Assembly (NCBI GenBank): GCA_904397835.1
Contig: CAJFOV010000015.1
Location: 1-58,042, forward strand
Origin: Candidatus Aristotella avistercoris
GTDB lineage: Bacteria; Bacillota; Clostridia; Oscillospirales; Ruminococcaceae
Direction of reading: 5' to 3'
DNA: 58,042 nucleotides
Shown piece after piece: positions 1 through 8,210 of this stretch. Numbering within the stretch: position 1 is the stretch's first letter; each line of letters starts with the position of its first letter. The notes beneath the pieces were generated by a model that saw only the letters and a program-made list of their open reading frames with translations, did no database searches and was not told where the DNA came from. The position numbers were made by a program, and so were the translations under genes.

Positions 1-3000
1 CAGGGCCCACACCTCCATCTCACCGAACCGCTGGCCGCCGAACTGGGCCTTACCGCCCAGAGGCTGCTGGGTCACCAGGGAGTAGGGACCGGTGGAACGG
101 GCGTGGATCTTATCGTCAACCAGGTGGTGGAGCTTGAGGAAGTACATGTAGCCCACCGTGACCGGGTTATCAAAGGGCTCGCCAGTACGGCCGTCGTAGA
201 GGACCGTCTTGCCATCCTCCCGCAGGCCGGCCTCCTTCAGGCAGGCACGGATATCCGACTCCTGAGCGCCGTCAAAGACGGGGGTCATGACCTTCCAGCC
301 CAGGGCGGCTGCGGCGCGGCCCAGATGGACCTCCAGCACCTGACCGATGTTCATACGGGAGGGCACGCCCAAGGGGTTCAAAACAATGTCCAGAGGGGTT
401 CCGTCCGGCAGGAAGGGCATATCCTCCTGGGGCAGAATGCGGGACACAACGCCCTTGTTGCCGTGGCGTCCTGCCATCTTGTCGCCCACAGAGATCTTAC
501 GCTTCTGGGCGATGTAGCAGCGCACCACCATATTGACGCCGGGGGAGAGCTCATCGCTGTTCTCCCGGGTAAAGACTTTCACATCCACCACGATGCCGTA
601 CTCGCCGTGGGGCACCTTCAGGGAGGTATCCCGGACCTCCCGGGCCTTCTCGCCAAAGATGGCCCGGAGCAGGCGCTCCTCGGCGTTGAGCTCGGTCTCG
701 CCCTTGGGGGTCACCTTGCCCACCAGGATATCACCGGCGCGCACCTCAGCGCCCACACGGATGATGCCCCGGTCGTCCAGCTCCTTGAGGGCATCCTCGC
801 CCACGTTGGGAATGTCCCGGGTGATCTCCTCAGGCCCCAGCTTGGTGTCACGGGCCTCCACCTCATATTCCTCAATGTGGATGGAGGTGTACACATCGTC
901 CCGCACCAGGCGCTCGTTGATGAGGACGGCGTCCTCGTAGTTGTAGCCCTCCCAGGTCATAAAGCCGATGAGGGCGTTTTTGCCCAAGCTGATCTCTCCA
1001 TTGCAGGTGGCGGGGCCGTCAGCCAGCACATCGCCCACCTTGACCACGTCCCCCTTGTTGACAGCAGGACGCTGGTTGATGCAGGTGCCCTGGTTGGAGC
1101 GCATGAATTTCATCAGATGGTAGGGAACCAGCTCCCCGTCATCGGTGCGCACCACAACCTCGTTGGCGGAGACCCGCTCCACGGTGCCGTTGTGCTTGGA
1201 GACCACCACAACGCCTGAATCCACAGCGGCCTTGTACTCAATGCCGGTGCCCACATAGGGGGCCTCGGTCTTGAGCAGAGGCACTGCCTGGCGCTGCATG
1301 TTGGCGCCCATGAGGGCGCGGTTGGCATCATCGTGCTCCAGGAAGGGGATCATGGCCGTTGCCACGGACACCACCATCTTGGGGGAGACGTCCATAAAGT
1401 CCACCTGGGAGCGATCCACCTCTTTGATGGCATCCCGCACCCGGACGTTGACCCGCTGGTTGGCAAAGCAGCCGTTTTCATCCAGGGGCTCGTTGGCCTG
1501 GGCCACCACATACTCATCTTCCACGTCGGCGGTCATGTAGACCACCTCGTCGGTGACCCTTCCAGTGGCCTTGTCCACCCGGCGGTAGGGGGCCTCCACA
1601 AAGCCGTACTCATTGATGCGGGCAAAGGTGGCAAGGTAAGAGATCAACCCGATGTTGGGGCCCTCAGGGGTCTCAATGGGGCACATGCGGCCATAGTGGC
1701 TGTAGTGCACGTCGCGGACCTCAAATCCGGCCCGGTCTCTGGACAAGCCGCCGGGGCCCAGGGCGGAGAGACGCCGCTTGTGGGTCAGCTCAGCCAGAGG
1801 GTTGTTCTGATCCATGAACTGGCTCAGGGGGGAGGAGCCAAAGAACTCCTTGATGGCGGAGACCACCGGCCGGATGTTGATGAGGGATTGGGCGGTGATG
1901 ACGTCCATATCCTGGGCCTGGGTGGTCATACGCTCCCGGATGACGCGCTCCATACGGGACAGACCGATGCGGAACTGGTTCTGCAGCAGCTCGCCCACAG
2001 AGCGGATGCGGCGGTTGCCCAGGTGGTCGATGTCGTCGGTGGTGCCCACGTCGTAGGTCAGGTTGCACAGATAGTTGATGGAGGCGAAGATGTCATCCTT
2101 GATGATGTGCTTGGGGATCAGCTCGTCAAAGCGGGCCTTGATCTGAGCTTTGATCTCCTCCTCATTTTCAGCGTTGTTGAGGATCTCACAGAGGACGGAG
2201 AAGCGCACCTTCTCTTTGACGCCCACCTCGTGGGGATCAAAGGAGACAAAATCCGCCAGGTCCACCATGCCGTTGGAGATGACCTTCAGTTCCCGCTCCC
2301 CCACTTGGATGTAGACGGTGTCCACGCCGGCCTTCTGGATGGCCTGGGCCTGCTCCTTGGAGAGGATATCCCCCTCCTGCCCCAGCACCTCGCCAGTGAG
2401 CGGAGAGGCCACAGGGCGGGCCAAGGTCTTGCCGGTGATCCTGGGGGCAATCTGCAGCTTTTTGTTGTATTTGTAGCGGCCCACCTTGGACAGGTCATAG
2501 CGCCTGGGGTCAAAGAACAGGGCGTCAATGTGTGCCTGAGCGCTGTCCACCGTGGGGGGCTCGCCGGGACGCAAGCGGCGGTAGACCTCGAAGAGGGCCT
2601 CCTCATAGGTCTTGGTGCTGTCCTTCTCCAGGGTGGCAACAATCTTTTCGTCGTTGTGGAAAAACTCTAGAATGGCCTCGTTGGTGGAGATGCCCAACGC
2701 TTTGATAAAGGTGGTGATGGGGAGTTTCCGGTTTTTATCGATGCGGACATAGAAGACGTTGTTGGAGTCGGTCTCGTACTCCAGCCAGGCGCCCCGGTTG
2801 GGGTTGATGGTGGCGGCGTACAGCTCCCGGCCGGCCTTATCCCGGGTCATGGAGTAGTAGACACCGGGGGAGCGCACCAGCTGGGAGACAATGACCCGCT
2901 CGGCGCCATTGATAATAAAGGTGCCGCTCTCGGTCATGAGGGGGAAGTCGCCCATAAAGATGTCGTGCTGCTCCTTGACCTCCCCTGTCTCCTTGTTCAA

Positions 3001-3318
3001 AAGGCTGGCAGTGACGCGCAGGGGGGCTGCATAGGTGGCGTCCCGCTCCTTGCACTCCTCAATGGTGTACTTGGGTTTGTCTTCCAGGTGGTAGTCGATA
3101 AAGTCCAGCACCAGGTTGCCTTGGTAGTCCGTGATCTCAGAGATGTCGTTGAAGACCTCCTTGAGGCCCTCCTCCAAAAACCACTGGTAAGAGTTCTTCT
3201 GCACCTCAATGAGGTTGGGCATATCCAACACTTCGTTGATGCGTGAAAAGCTCATGCGGACATTTTTCCCTAACTGTACCGGCTTGACATTCACCATAGG
3301 CTTATCACTCCATTCCAT
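1..3318 (-). CDS. rpoB: RNA polymerase beta subunit (3' end outside window)
   Basis: Beta subunit of the core RNA polymerase. The frame runs off the window edge after 1106 codons. The last visible residues ([18 protein letters not shown]) are the conserved block near the beta C terminus, so roughly 100 or more residues are missing. The N terminus reads [20 protein letters not shown], close to Bacillus RpoB. The rifampicin cluster near 1740-1860 reads [20 protein letters not shown] then [11 protein letters not shown]. The Asp, His and Ser that usually mutate to resistance are wild type, while the usual Gln of the SSQL motif is Pro. Start chosen at ATG 3318 (AAGGG seven bases upstream); ATG 3297 with GGAG is the alternative. 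No rplJ/rplL lies upstream; the gene has its own promoter (3456-3484). rpoC is presumably beyond base 1. Confidence 0.98.
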   Translation of the reverse strand, partial: MEWSDKPMVNVKPVQLGKNVRMSFSRINEVLDMPNLIEVQKNSYQWFLEEGLKEVFNDISEITDYQGNLVLDFIDYHLEDKPKYTIEECKERDATYAAPLRVTASLLNKETGEVKEQHDIFMGDFPLMTESGTFIINGAERVIVSQLVRSPGVYYSMTRDKAGRELYAATINPNRGAWLEYETDSNNVFYVRIDKNRKLPITTFIKALGISTNEAILEFFHNDEKIVATLEKDSTKTYEEALFEVYRRLRPGEPPTVDSAQAHIDALFFDPRRYDLSKVGRYKYNKKLQIAPRITGKTLARPVASPLTGEVLGQEGDILSKEQAQAIQKAGVDTVYIQVGERELKVISNGMVDLADFVSFDPHEVGVKEKVRFSVLCEILNNAENEEEIKAQIKARFDELIPKHIIKDDIFASINYLCNLTYDVGTTDDIDHLGNRRIRSVGELLQNQFRIGLSRMERVIRERMTTQAQDMDVITAQSLINIRPVVSAIKEFFGSSPLSQFMDQNNPLAELTHKRRLSALGPGGLSRDRAGFEVRDVHYSHYGRMCPIETPEGPNIGLISYLATFARINEYGFVEAPYRRVDKATGRVTDEVVYMTADVEDEYVVAQANEPLDENGCFANQRVNVRVRDAIKEVDRSQVDFMDVSPKMVVSVATAMIPFLEHDDANRALMGANMQRQAVPLLKTEAPYVGTGIEYKAAVDSGVVVVSKHNGTVERVSANEVVVRTDDGELVPYHLMKFMRSNQGTCINQRPAVNKGDVVKVGDVLADGPATCNGEISLGKNALIGFMTWEGYNYEDAVLINERLVRDDVYTSIHIEEYEVEARDTKLGPEEITRDIPNVGEDALKELDDRGIIRVGAEVRAGDILVGKVTPKGETELNAEERLLRAIFGEKAREVRDTSLKVPHGEYGIVVDVKVFTRENSDELSPGVNMVVRCYIAQKRKISVGDKMAGRHGNKGVVSRILPQEDMPFLPDGTPLDIVLNPLGVPSRMNIGQVLEVHLGRAAAALGWKVMTPVFDGAQESDIRACLKEAGLREDGKTVLYDGRTGEPFDNPVTVGYMYFLKLHHLVDDKIHARSTGPYSLVTQQPLGGKAQFGGQRFGEMEVWAL

Positions 3319-3382
3319 CTATTTACCCTTGTGCAAAGAACACAGATCGCCAATGAAAAAACCGTGCTTTTGCAAAAACCTA

Positions 3383-3411
3383 TTGAATTCTGTCGTATCC
3401 TATGGTATACT
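3383..3411 (+). promoter_or_regulatory. Plus-strand sigma-A promoter facing the rpoB promoter
   Basis: TTGAAT (3383-3388), 17-base spacer, TATACT (3406-3411). It lies inside the rpoB leader and points against rpoB. No protein gene follows, but an intrinsic terminator sits 97 bases downstream of the -10 box. Confidence 0.55.
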
Positions 3412-3455
3412 AGATACGAACAAGGCCATACCTATCCATAATGATACATTATACA

Positions 3456-3484
3456 ATTATAGTTGATAGAATTTTTTCTGTCAA
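3456..3484 (-). promoter_or_regulatory. Consensus sigma-A promoter of rpoB
   Basis: On the minus strand there is a perfect TTGACA (3484-3479), a 17-base spacer and a perfect TATAAT (3461-3456). Predicted start near 3449 gives a leader of about 130 bases before rpoB. This implies rpoB is transcribed independently of the L7/L12 genes. Confidence 0.85.
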
Positions 3485-3507
3485 TAGGTTTTTCTCTCCA
3501 CAAAGCC

Positions 3508-3540
3508 AAAGCTCCTGACGAAAATGTCAGGAGCTTTTTT
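3508..3540 (+). terminator. Intrinsic terminator, plus strand
   Basis: A 12-bp stem (AAAGCTCCTGAC / GTCAGGAGCTTT) with a 6-base loop, followed by TTTTTT, G and another six T. The T tract is only good on the plus strand. On the minus strand, downstream of the anti-sigma gene, the tract is TTTGGCTTTG and weak. Confidence 0.8.
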
Positions 3541-3606
3541 GTTTTTTCTGGAAGATCAGACAAATTGTTTCCTCTGAGGCCAGTCCTAAGCGAAGACGCC
3601 CCCCCG

Positions 3607-4359
3607 CTATGACATATGGTTGGCACCATGGTTCCCGTGCCCGTGTCCGTACCCTTGGCCATTACTGCCACTCTGGGCGCCATCCTGGCCAAAGGAGTGG
3701 ATCCAGTCATGGAGTTCCCCCATGGAGAGGTCCATCACCTGTTCCAAGGTGATGGAGGGGTCCAATTCCTGCAGCCGCAGAAAGGCCCGGTACTTGCCCA
3801 TGGAGACCCCTGCCTCCTGGGCCGCATGGTGTTCTTCACTCCCAGCCCCAGAGCACTCCACATTCTGGTACTGCCCCGTACAGGCGGCGACCTGTTGCTG
3901 CATCTCGCTGCTGAGAGTCTGGTCATCTGTGACCACACAGATGCTGATCCAGGCGTTTTCCTTCAGGTATCCCATGGACTGGCTCTGTTCCAGAAGCAGT
4001 TGGATGGCCTGTTGGTAACTACAGTTTTCCACCTGGAGCTCCTGGGTCAGATCCTGGGCATCCTGGTTATAACTGGTCAGGGAGATCACCCGGCCGAACC
4101 GGTTCACCTGCAGCTCCACCGATGGGTTGATATCCACACTGATGGCCGCCACCGGCGTGGTGTAGAAGAGATAACCAGACAGGCCCAGGGCCACCATCAA
4201 GCAGCAGGCCAATGCCATTGCCCACCGGCGGATGGGGCGGCCCTTGGGTTCTCTCGCCAGAAGGGTCTGTTGGGCCAGGAACCGTTTGGTACGCTCCTTC
4301 TGTCCAGGGGAGGCGTGAATCTGGTCAAAGGCCTTCTGAATGCGGTTCGGCAAGGTCAT
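3607..4359 (-). CDS. RsgI-like membrane anti-sigma factor with His-rich tail
   Basis: Predicted 250-residue single-pass anti-sigma factor for the ECF sigma encoded just upstream. Visible layout: short cytoplasmic part (1-45), one membrane helix (about 46-66), then an extracytoplasmic RsgI-type middle domain opening with AAISVDINPSVEL (Asn78-Pro79) and NRFGRVISLTSYNQDAQDL. The tail is Gly/His-rich (GYGHGHGNHGANHMS). In clostridial RsgI proteins, an Asn-Pro bond in this domain is reported to self-cleave as the first step of signalling; whether it does so here is inference. The start overlaps the sigma gene by 35 bases, so translation is probably coupled. GGGAGGTG lies almost against ATG 4359, so TTG 4353 is a good alternative start. 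The pairing is odd because RsgI normally partners SigI, not an ECF sigma. Confidence 0.8.
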   Translation of the reverse strand: MTLPNRIQKAFDQIHASPGQKERTKRFLAQQTLLAREPKGRPIRRWAMALACCLMVALGLSGYLFYTTPVAAISVDINPSVELQVNRFGRVISLTSYNQDAQDLTQELQVENCSYQQAIQLLLEQSQSMGYLKENAWISICVVTDDQTLSSEMQQQVAACTGQYQNVECSGAGSEEHHAAQEAGVSMGKYRAFLRLQELDPSITLEQVMDLSMGELHDWIHSFGQDGAQSGSNGQGYGHGHGNHGANHMS

Positions 4360-4828
4360 CACCTCCCAATTTTTCCTTGAGCATTTTTTTGGCACGGTCC
4401 AGACGGGTGTAGATGGTGTTGACATTCTTTCTTAAAATGCGCCCAATCTCCACGGCAGAATACTGCTCATAGAAGTGGAGATACACCACATCCCGATATT
4501 TTGGGGGCAGGGACTGAACCGCCTCCAGCACTTCACTGTAGTCCTCCGGCAGCGGCTGCGCAGGCTCCGCAATCTCCTCCAAGGGAATGGTGGCGCTGCG
4601 GAACAGATGCCTGAGGTGATCTTTACAGGCGTTGATGGTGACCCGGATGATCCATGCCCGCTCGTGCTCTTGATTTTCAAAGCTGCCCGGGTAGGTCACA
4701 TACTTGAGAAAAACCGTCTGAAAGATATCCTCCGCATCCGCCTGGTTTTTCAGATGCAGCGTGCAGATCCGCTGAACCGTATCTGCATACTGGTCGATGG
4801 CCCAGTTGGCCTGCTGCTCACTGCGCAT
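4325..4828 (-). CDS. ECF-type RNA polymerase sigma factor
   Basis: A 167-residue sigma-70 family protein of ECF length. Region 2 (about 10-75) contains DAEDIFQTVFLKYV and the ERAWIIRVTINACKD segment; region 4 (about 105-155) contains LPPKYRDVVYLHFYEQYSA and a helix-turn-helix ending in NTIYTRLDRAKKMLKEKL. It directs polymerase to a small regulon, probably including its own operon. AAGGG six bases upstream of ATG 4828 supports the start. It is second in a three-gene unit: Cys-rich secreted protein, sigma, anti-sigma. Its 3' end overlaps the anti-sigma gene by 35 bases. Confidence 0.92.
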   Translation of the reverse strand: MRSEQQANWAIDQYADTVQRICTLHLKNQADAEDIFQTVFLKYVTYPGSFENQEHERAWIIRVTINACKDHLRHLFRSATIPLEEIAEPAQPLPEDYSEVLEAVQSLPPKYRDVVYLHFYEQYSAVEIGRILRKNVNTIYTRLDRAKKMLKEKLGGDDLAEPHSEGL

Positions 4829-4875
4829 GGACGTCCCTTCCTATCCCCTATTTTTGGCGCCATTGGAACGTAAAG

Positions 4876-5331
4876 CTAGTTGCCCTCGCTGCGGGGGCAG
4901 GCATTTCCCAGAGGGCAGTTTTCACCCCGATGGCAGGCACCCTGGCCATGGCCCTGCGCCCCGTTGTGGTGTCCCTGACGGTACTGGCAGCCAGTGCCAT
5001 CCTGTGGGCAGATCCCACCGTTGGGGCAGTCCTCCCGGGGACAATCTGCAACGGTTCCTCCCGTAGAGGCGTCCTCATCGCCAGCGGTGCCCGTTTCTAC
5101 TGTTTGGCTCTCCTCCTGCCATCCCAGACGGTACTGACAACCGGTGCCATCCTGCGGGCAGATCCCATCGTTGGGGCAGTCCTCCCTGGGACAGACTGTT
5201 TGGGTGGCACTCCCATTGGAGACGGAATCCTGGGTCCCTACCTCCTCTGCAGAGCCAGAGGCAGCATAGGCGGTCACACTTCCGGCCAGCACCAGGGAAA
5301 TACCGATGGCAAGCAACATCTTTTTGTTCAT
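4876..5331 (-). CDS. Secreted Cys-rich repeat protein, unknown function
   Basis: A 151-residue protein I cannot assign to a named family. It has a clear signal peptide (MNKKMLLAIGISLVLAG, cleavage after about residue 23, AYA-A). The mature part has two near-identical Cys modules, CPREDCPNDGICPQDGTGCQ and CPREDCPNGGICPQDGTGCQ (C-x4-C-x5-C-x6-C), then a shorter third (CHRGENCPLGNACP). It also has a Gly/His-rich linker (HHNGAQGHGQGACH). Eleven Cys in the mature region suggest disulfide knots or metal binding; this is inference. It is the first gene of the sigma/anti-sigma operon, 47 bases before the sigma gene, and the anti-sigma tail is also His-rich. It could be a metal chelator, redox protein or the sensed cell-surface component. 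Confidence 0.8.
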   Translation of the reverse strand: MNKKMLLAIGISLVLAGSVTAYAASGSAEEVGTQDSVSNGSATQTVCPREDCPNDGICPQDGTGCQYRLGWQEESQTVETGTAGDEDASTGGTVADCPREDCPNGGICPQDGTGCQYRQGHHNGAQGHGQGACHRGENCPLGNACPRSEGN

Positions 5332-5373
5332 GATTTCATCCTCCTATTGATTTGATTGGGTTTCTACTAGGAA

Positions 5374-5400
5374 TACGTCTGAGGAGAAGAAATCCTTTCA
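5374..5400 (-). promoter_or_regulatory. Possible ECF-type promoter of the Cys-rich/sigma operon
   Basis: Minus strand reads TGAAAG (5400-5395), 17 bases, CGTA (5377-5374), about 43 bases before the Cys-rich gene. The boxes resemble the TGAAAC-N16-CGTA pattern of ECF promoters but are not identical, so autoregulation is only suggested. A TTGACA-like hexamer lies nearby without a matching -10 box. Confidence 0.35.
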
Positions 5401-5554
5401 TCATCTGTCAAAATTTTTTTGAGCCCTCACAGGCCCCCACATGAGATCCCTCATACTGCCATATTGGGACGAGTCCGTCCGCCGCCGGCGACAAAGGCCA
5501 GCGCCTCCCCCGCTGCAGGCAGGGACCGGCGCCGGCCATTGGATTTACAAACTT

Positions 5555-6970
5555 CTAGATTCTGTCATCCGCATCCCTGCCGAACTCCACAAAGGCGCGG
5601 TAGGTCATGTAGACGTCGCTCTTGGACACCACCTCAAAGGGGGCATGCATGGAGAGCACTGGCACGCCAATGTCCACCACATCCACATTGAGGGCAGAGA
5701 TATACATGGCCACGGTTCCGCCGCCGCCCATGTCCACCTTGCCCAGCTCCCCTGTCTGCCACTGGACGTTCCCCCGGTCCAGAATGGAGCGGATCTTACC
5801 CATAAACTCCGCCGAGGCGTCATTGGTGGAGGATTTGCCCCGGGCGCCGGTGTACTTGGTCACCACCACACCGTGGTTCAAATAGGCGGTGTTGCGGGAC
5901 TCGGTCACGTCTGGGAAGGTGGGGTCAAAGGCCAGGTTCACATCCGCAGACAGACACTGGGAACGGGAGAGAACAACCCGTTCCGGCACACCGTGGGCCG
6001 CCGCCAAATCGGCAATAAAGTAGCGGAAAAAGGCAGAATTCATGCCGGTGTTGCCGTCGGAGCCAGTCTCCTCCTTGTCCGCCAGGACGGTGACCAGGGT
6101 ATAGGCTGGGCTCTTGACCTCCAGCGCGGCCTTCAAGGCGGTGTAGGCACACACCCGGTCATCGTGGCCATAGGCGCCGATCATGCTCCGGTCCAACCCC
6201 ACATCCCGCACAGGGAAGGCGGGCACCACACAGAGCTCTGCAGAGAGGAAGTCCTTCTCCACCATGCCATACTTTTCAAAGAGGATGTTGGCCACATTGA
6301 GCTTGACCTTCTGGCTCACCTGGTCGTCCAGGAAGGGGCGGGAACCCACCAGAACATTCAGTTCCTCCCCCTTGATGGCGTCCTTGACCTGGCGCTTGGC
6401 CTGCTCGTCCGCCAGGTGGGGCAGCAGGTCGGTGACACAGAAGACCGGGTCCGCCGGGTCTTCGCCGATGTTCACTGCAAAGCTGGTGCCGTCCCTGCGC
6501 ACCACCACCCCGTGGAGGGAGAGGGGCATGGCGGGCCACTGGTACTTTTTGATGCCGCCGTAGTAGTGGGTCTTCAACAGGGCCAGCTCCGCCTCCTCAT
6601 AGAGGGGACGGGGCTTCAGATCCAGCCGGGGGCTATCGATATGGGCAGCCATGATCTTGACCCCGTCTGCAAAGGAGCGGGTGCCAATGGTGGCAAAGGC
6701 CAGGGCCTTGCCCCGGTTGTTGTAGTAGACCTTATCCCCCGGCTGGTACTTGGTGCCGGGGACAAAGGGCACATAGCCGCTGCTCTTCAGGAGGGGAACC
6801 ACATAGTCCACACACTCCCGCTCGGTCTTACAGGAGGCGAGGAACTCCTTGTACTCCTCACAGAACAGATCCGCCCGCTCCAGCTCCTGCTGGTCCATCT
6901 GCTCGCAGAAGTGCTTGCCCTCGTCCAGCAGCTGCTCTGCTAAAAGTTTCCCCTTGCTTTTTTCTGCCAT
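5555..6970 (-). CDS. M18 family zinc aminopeptidase
   Basis: A 471-residue cytosolic aminopeptidase that removes N-terminal residues from peptides using two metal ions. Family signatures are visible: MAAHIDSPRLDLKP (His110, Asp112 as metal ligands), the acidic DKEETGSDGNTG block that supplies the catalytic Glu, and a C-terminal SMHAPFEVVSKSD block with a metal-binding His. Length matches bacterial M18 enzymes. ATG 6970 is chosen because AGGAGG lies eight bases upstream; the nine-codon upstream extension lacks a ribosome site. It is the last gene of the prfA operon, 23 bases after the transglycosylase gene. Confidence 0.95.
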   Translation of the reverse strand: MAEKSKGKLLAEQLLDEGKHFCEQMDQQELERADLFCEEYKEFLASCKTERECVDYVVPLLKSSGYVPFVPGTKYQPGDKVYYNNRGKALAFATIGTRSFADGVKIMAAHIDSPRLDLKPRPLYEEAELALLKTHYYGGIKKYQWPAMPLSLHGVVVRRDGTSFAVNIGEDPADPVFCVTDLLPHLADEQAKRQVKDAIKGEELNVLVGSRPFLDDQVSQKVKLNVANILFEKYGMVEKDFLSAELCVVPAFPVRDVGLDRSMIGAYGHDDRVCAYTALKAALEVKSPAYTLVTVLADKEETGSDGNTGMNSAFFRYFIADLAAAHGVPERVVLSRSQCLSADVNLAFDPTFPDVTESRNTAYLNHGVVVTKYTGARGKSSTNDASAEFMGKIRSILDRGNVQWQTGELGKVDMGGGGTVAMYISALNVDVVDIGVPVLSMHAPFEVVSKSDVYMTYRAFVEFGRDADDRI

Positions 6971-6993
6971 TGCGGCTTCCTCCTTTATCCCAT

Positions 6994-7584
6994 TCAATTG
7001 GCCTGGAGGCCTGGGTTTTCATCTTCTATCCCATAGAGTTCCCGATAAATCTCCTGGGTATCCAGCACCTTTCTCACATAGGCGCGGGTGTCCCCGTAGG
7101 GAATGTTGGTGATGGTGGTGCCATCGGGGGTGATCTCCGGATCCGCAAGCCACTCCTGAGTGACGCCCCATCCCGCGTGGTAGGCGCACAGGGCGTTCTG
7201 CACGGAGCCAAACTCCTCCAGCAGCAGGGAGAGGATGTAGGTGCCATAGCGGATGTTGATCTGGGGATCAAACAGATCGTCAAAGGTCTCCTCCGTCAGG
7301 TTGTGGCGCATCTGGGCCCACTGGAAGGTCTGCTCGGTGATCTGCATCAGGCCCCTGGCCCCCACGCTGGACTCCGCATCCGGCCGGAAGCTGCTCTCGG
7401 AGCGGATGACACTGTAGACCAGGGATTTGGGCACCCCATATTCCTGGCTGTACTGCTCCACCCACTCCTGATACTGGATGGGGTACATCCGCTCCATGTA
7501 GAAGCGGTATCCCCAGACAGACGCCACCACCAGGATCACAGCCAGGGCCCCCAACAGAAGGAACCACTTGACCGCCCGCCTCAT
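6994..7584 (-). CDS. Membrane-anchored lytic transglycosylase (SLT family)
   Basis: A 196-residue peptidoglycan lytic transglycosylase. An N-terminal membrane anchor (about 5-25) is followed by a catalytic SLT domain (about 40-185). The family pattern is intact: VIRSESSFRPDA with catalytic Glu63, GARGLMQIT, and ALCAYHAGWG. It acts outside the membrane, cleaving glycan strands during wall growth or turnover. The ATG overlaps the coaE stop by four bases (ATGA), so the two are translationally coupled. GGAG lies eight bases upstream. Confidence 0.93.
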   Translation of the reverse strand: MRRAVKWFLLLGALAVILVVASVWGYRFYMERMYPIQYQEWVEQYSQEYGVPKSLVYSVIRSESSFRPDAESSVGARGLMQITEQTFQWAQMRHNLTEETFDDLFDPQINIRYGTYILSLLLEEFGSVQNALCAYHAGWGVTQEWLADPEITPDGTTITNIPYGDTRAYVRKVLDTQEIYRELYGIEDENPGLQAN

Positions 7585-8210
7585 TGGCTCTTCTCCATCT
7601 TCTCCTGCAGCTGCCGGAGCTTTTCCAACACCATCCAGGTCTGGCCGGCCAGATGGTTCCGGTTCTTGTCGTTGGAAATGACAAACTGGCTGCGCTTGGT
7701 GTAATAGGCATCCTCATGCTGGGATGCAAAGCGGGCCCGGATCTCCTCCTCTGTCCGGTCATCCCGCAGAAGGACCCGGTTGTAGCGCATCTGCTCCGGA
7801 GCAATGACCGAGACAATCTGGTCACAGAACTGATCCGCCCCGCTTTCAAACAACGTGGGGGCATCCAAAATCACCAGTTCCCCGCCCCGTTGCCGGGCCA
7901 GATCCACCTGGCGTTGGATCTCCCTGAGAATATAGGGCAGGATGGTCTGATTGAGCTTCTGGGTCTTTTTCTTATCCCCAAAGACCAGGTTCCCCAGCCG
8001 GCGCCGGTTGAGGGTTCCATCCTGGTTTAGGATCTCGCAGCCAAAGGCCAGGGCCAGGTCCACCAGGCAGTCGGTGCCATCAGAGACCACCTGCCGGGCG
8101 ATCTCATCGGCATCGATGATGGTGCAGCCCTCCTGGGCCATCAGCTGACTGACTGTGGACTTGCCTGCGCCGCTCTGGCCGGTCAAGCCCACCACCAACG
8201 TTTTTTTCAT
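7581..8210 (-). CDS. coaE: Dephospho-CoA kinase
   Basis: A 209-residue P-loop kinase catalysing the last step of coenzyme A synthesis (ATP + dephospho-CoA to CoA). The P-loop is GQSGAGKS (11-18), followed by IIDADEIARQV, a family signature, and the lid motif near RDDRTEEEIRAR. It overlaps tsaC by four bases at its start and the transglycosylase gene by four bases at its end, so it sits in the middle of a tightly coupled operon. GGAG eight bases upstream supports ATG 8210. Confidence 0.96.
   Translation of the reverse strand: MKKTLVVGLTGQSGAGKSTVSQLMAQEGCTIIDADEIARQVVSDGTDCLVDLALAFGCEILNQDGTLNRRRLGNLVFGDKKKTQKLNQTILPYILREIQRQVDLARQRGGELVILDAPTLFESGADQFCDQIVSVIAPEQMRYNRVLLRDDRTEEEIRARFASQHEDAYYTKRSQFVISNDKNRNHLAGQTWMVLEKLRQLQEKMEKSQ

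Larger units (their letters stand above)
3418..3540 (+). ncRNA. Candidate small RNA crossing the rpoB promoter
   Basis: Inferred from a plus-strand promoter (3383-3411) followed by a strong plus-strand intrinsic terminator (3508-3540), with no plausible start codon plus ribosome site between. The RNA would be about 120 nt. Its first roughly 30 bases would be antisense to the start of the rpoB transcript, and its template covers the whole rpoB promoter. I do not recognise a known RNA family. It could instead be interference transcription with no RNA function. Confidence 0.4.

Noticed and set aside
103-2670. Long plus-strand open frames over rpoB
   Set aside because: They are shadows of the conserved rpoB frame; composition is Val/His/Gly/Leu-biased with no recognisable motif.
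5400-5554. Terminator after the aminopeptidase gene
   Set aside because: GC-rich imperfect pairs exist but no clean stem followed by a T tract; not supported.
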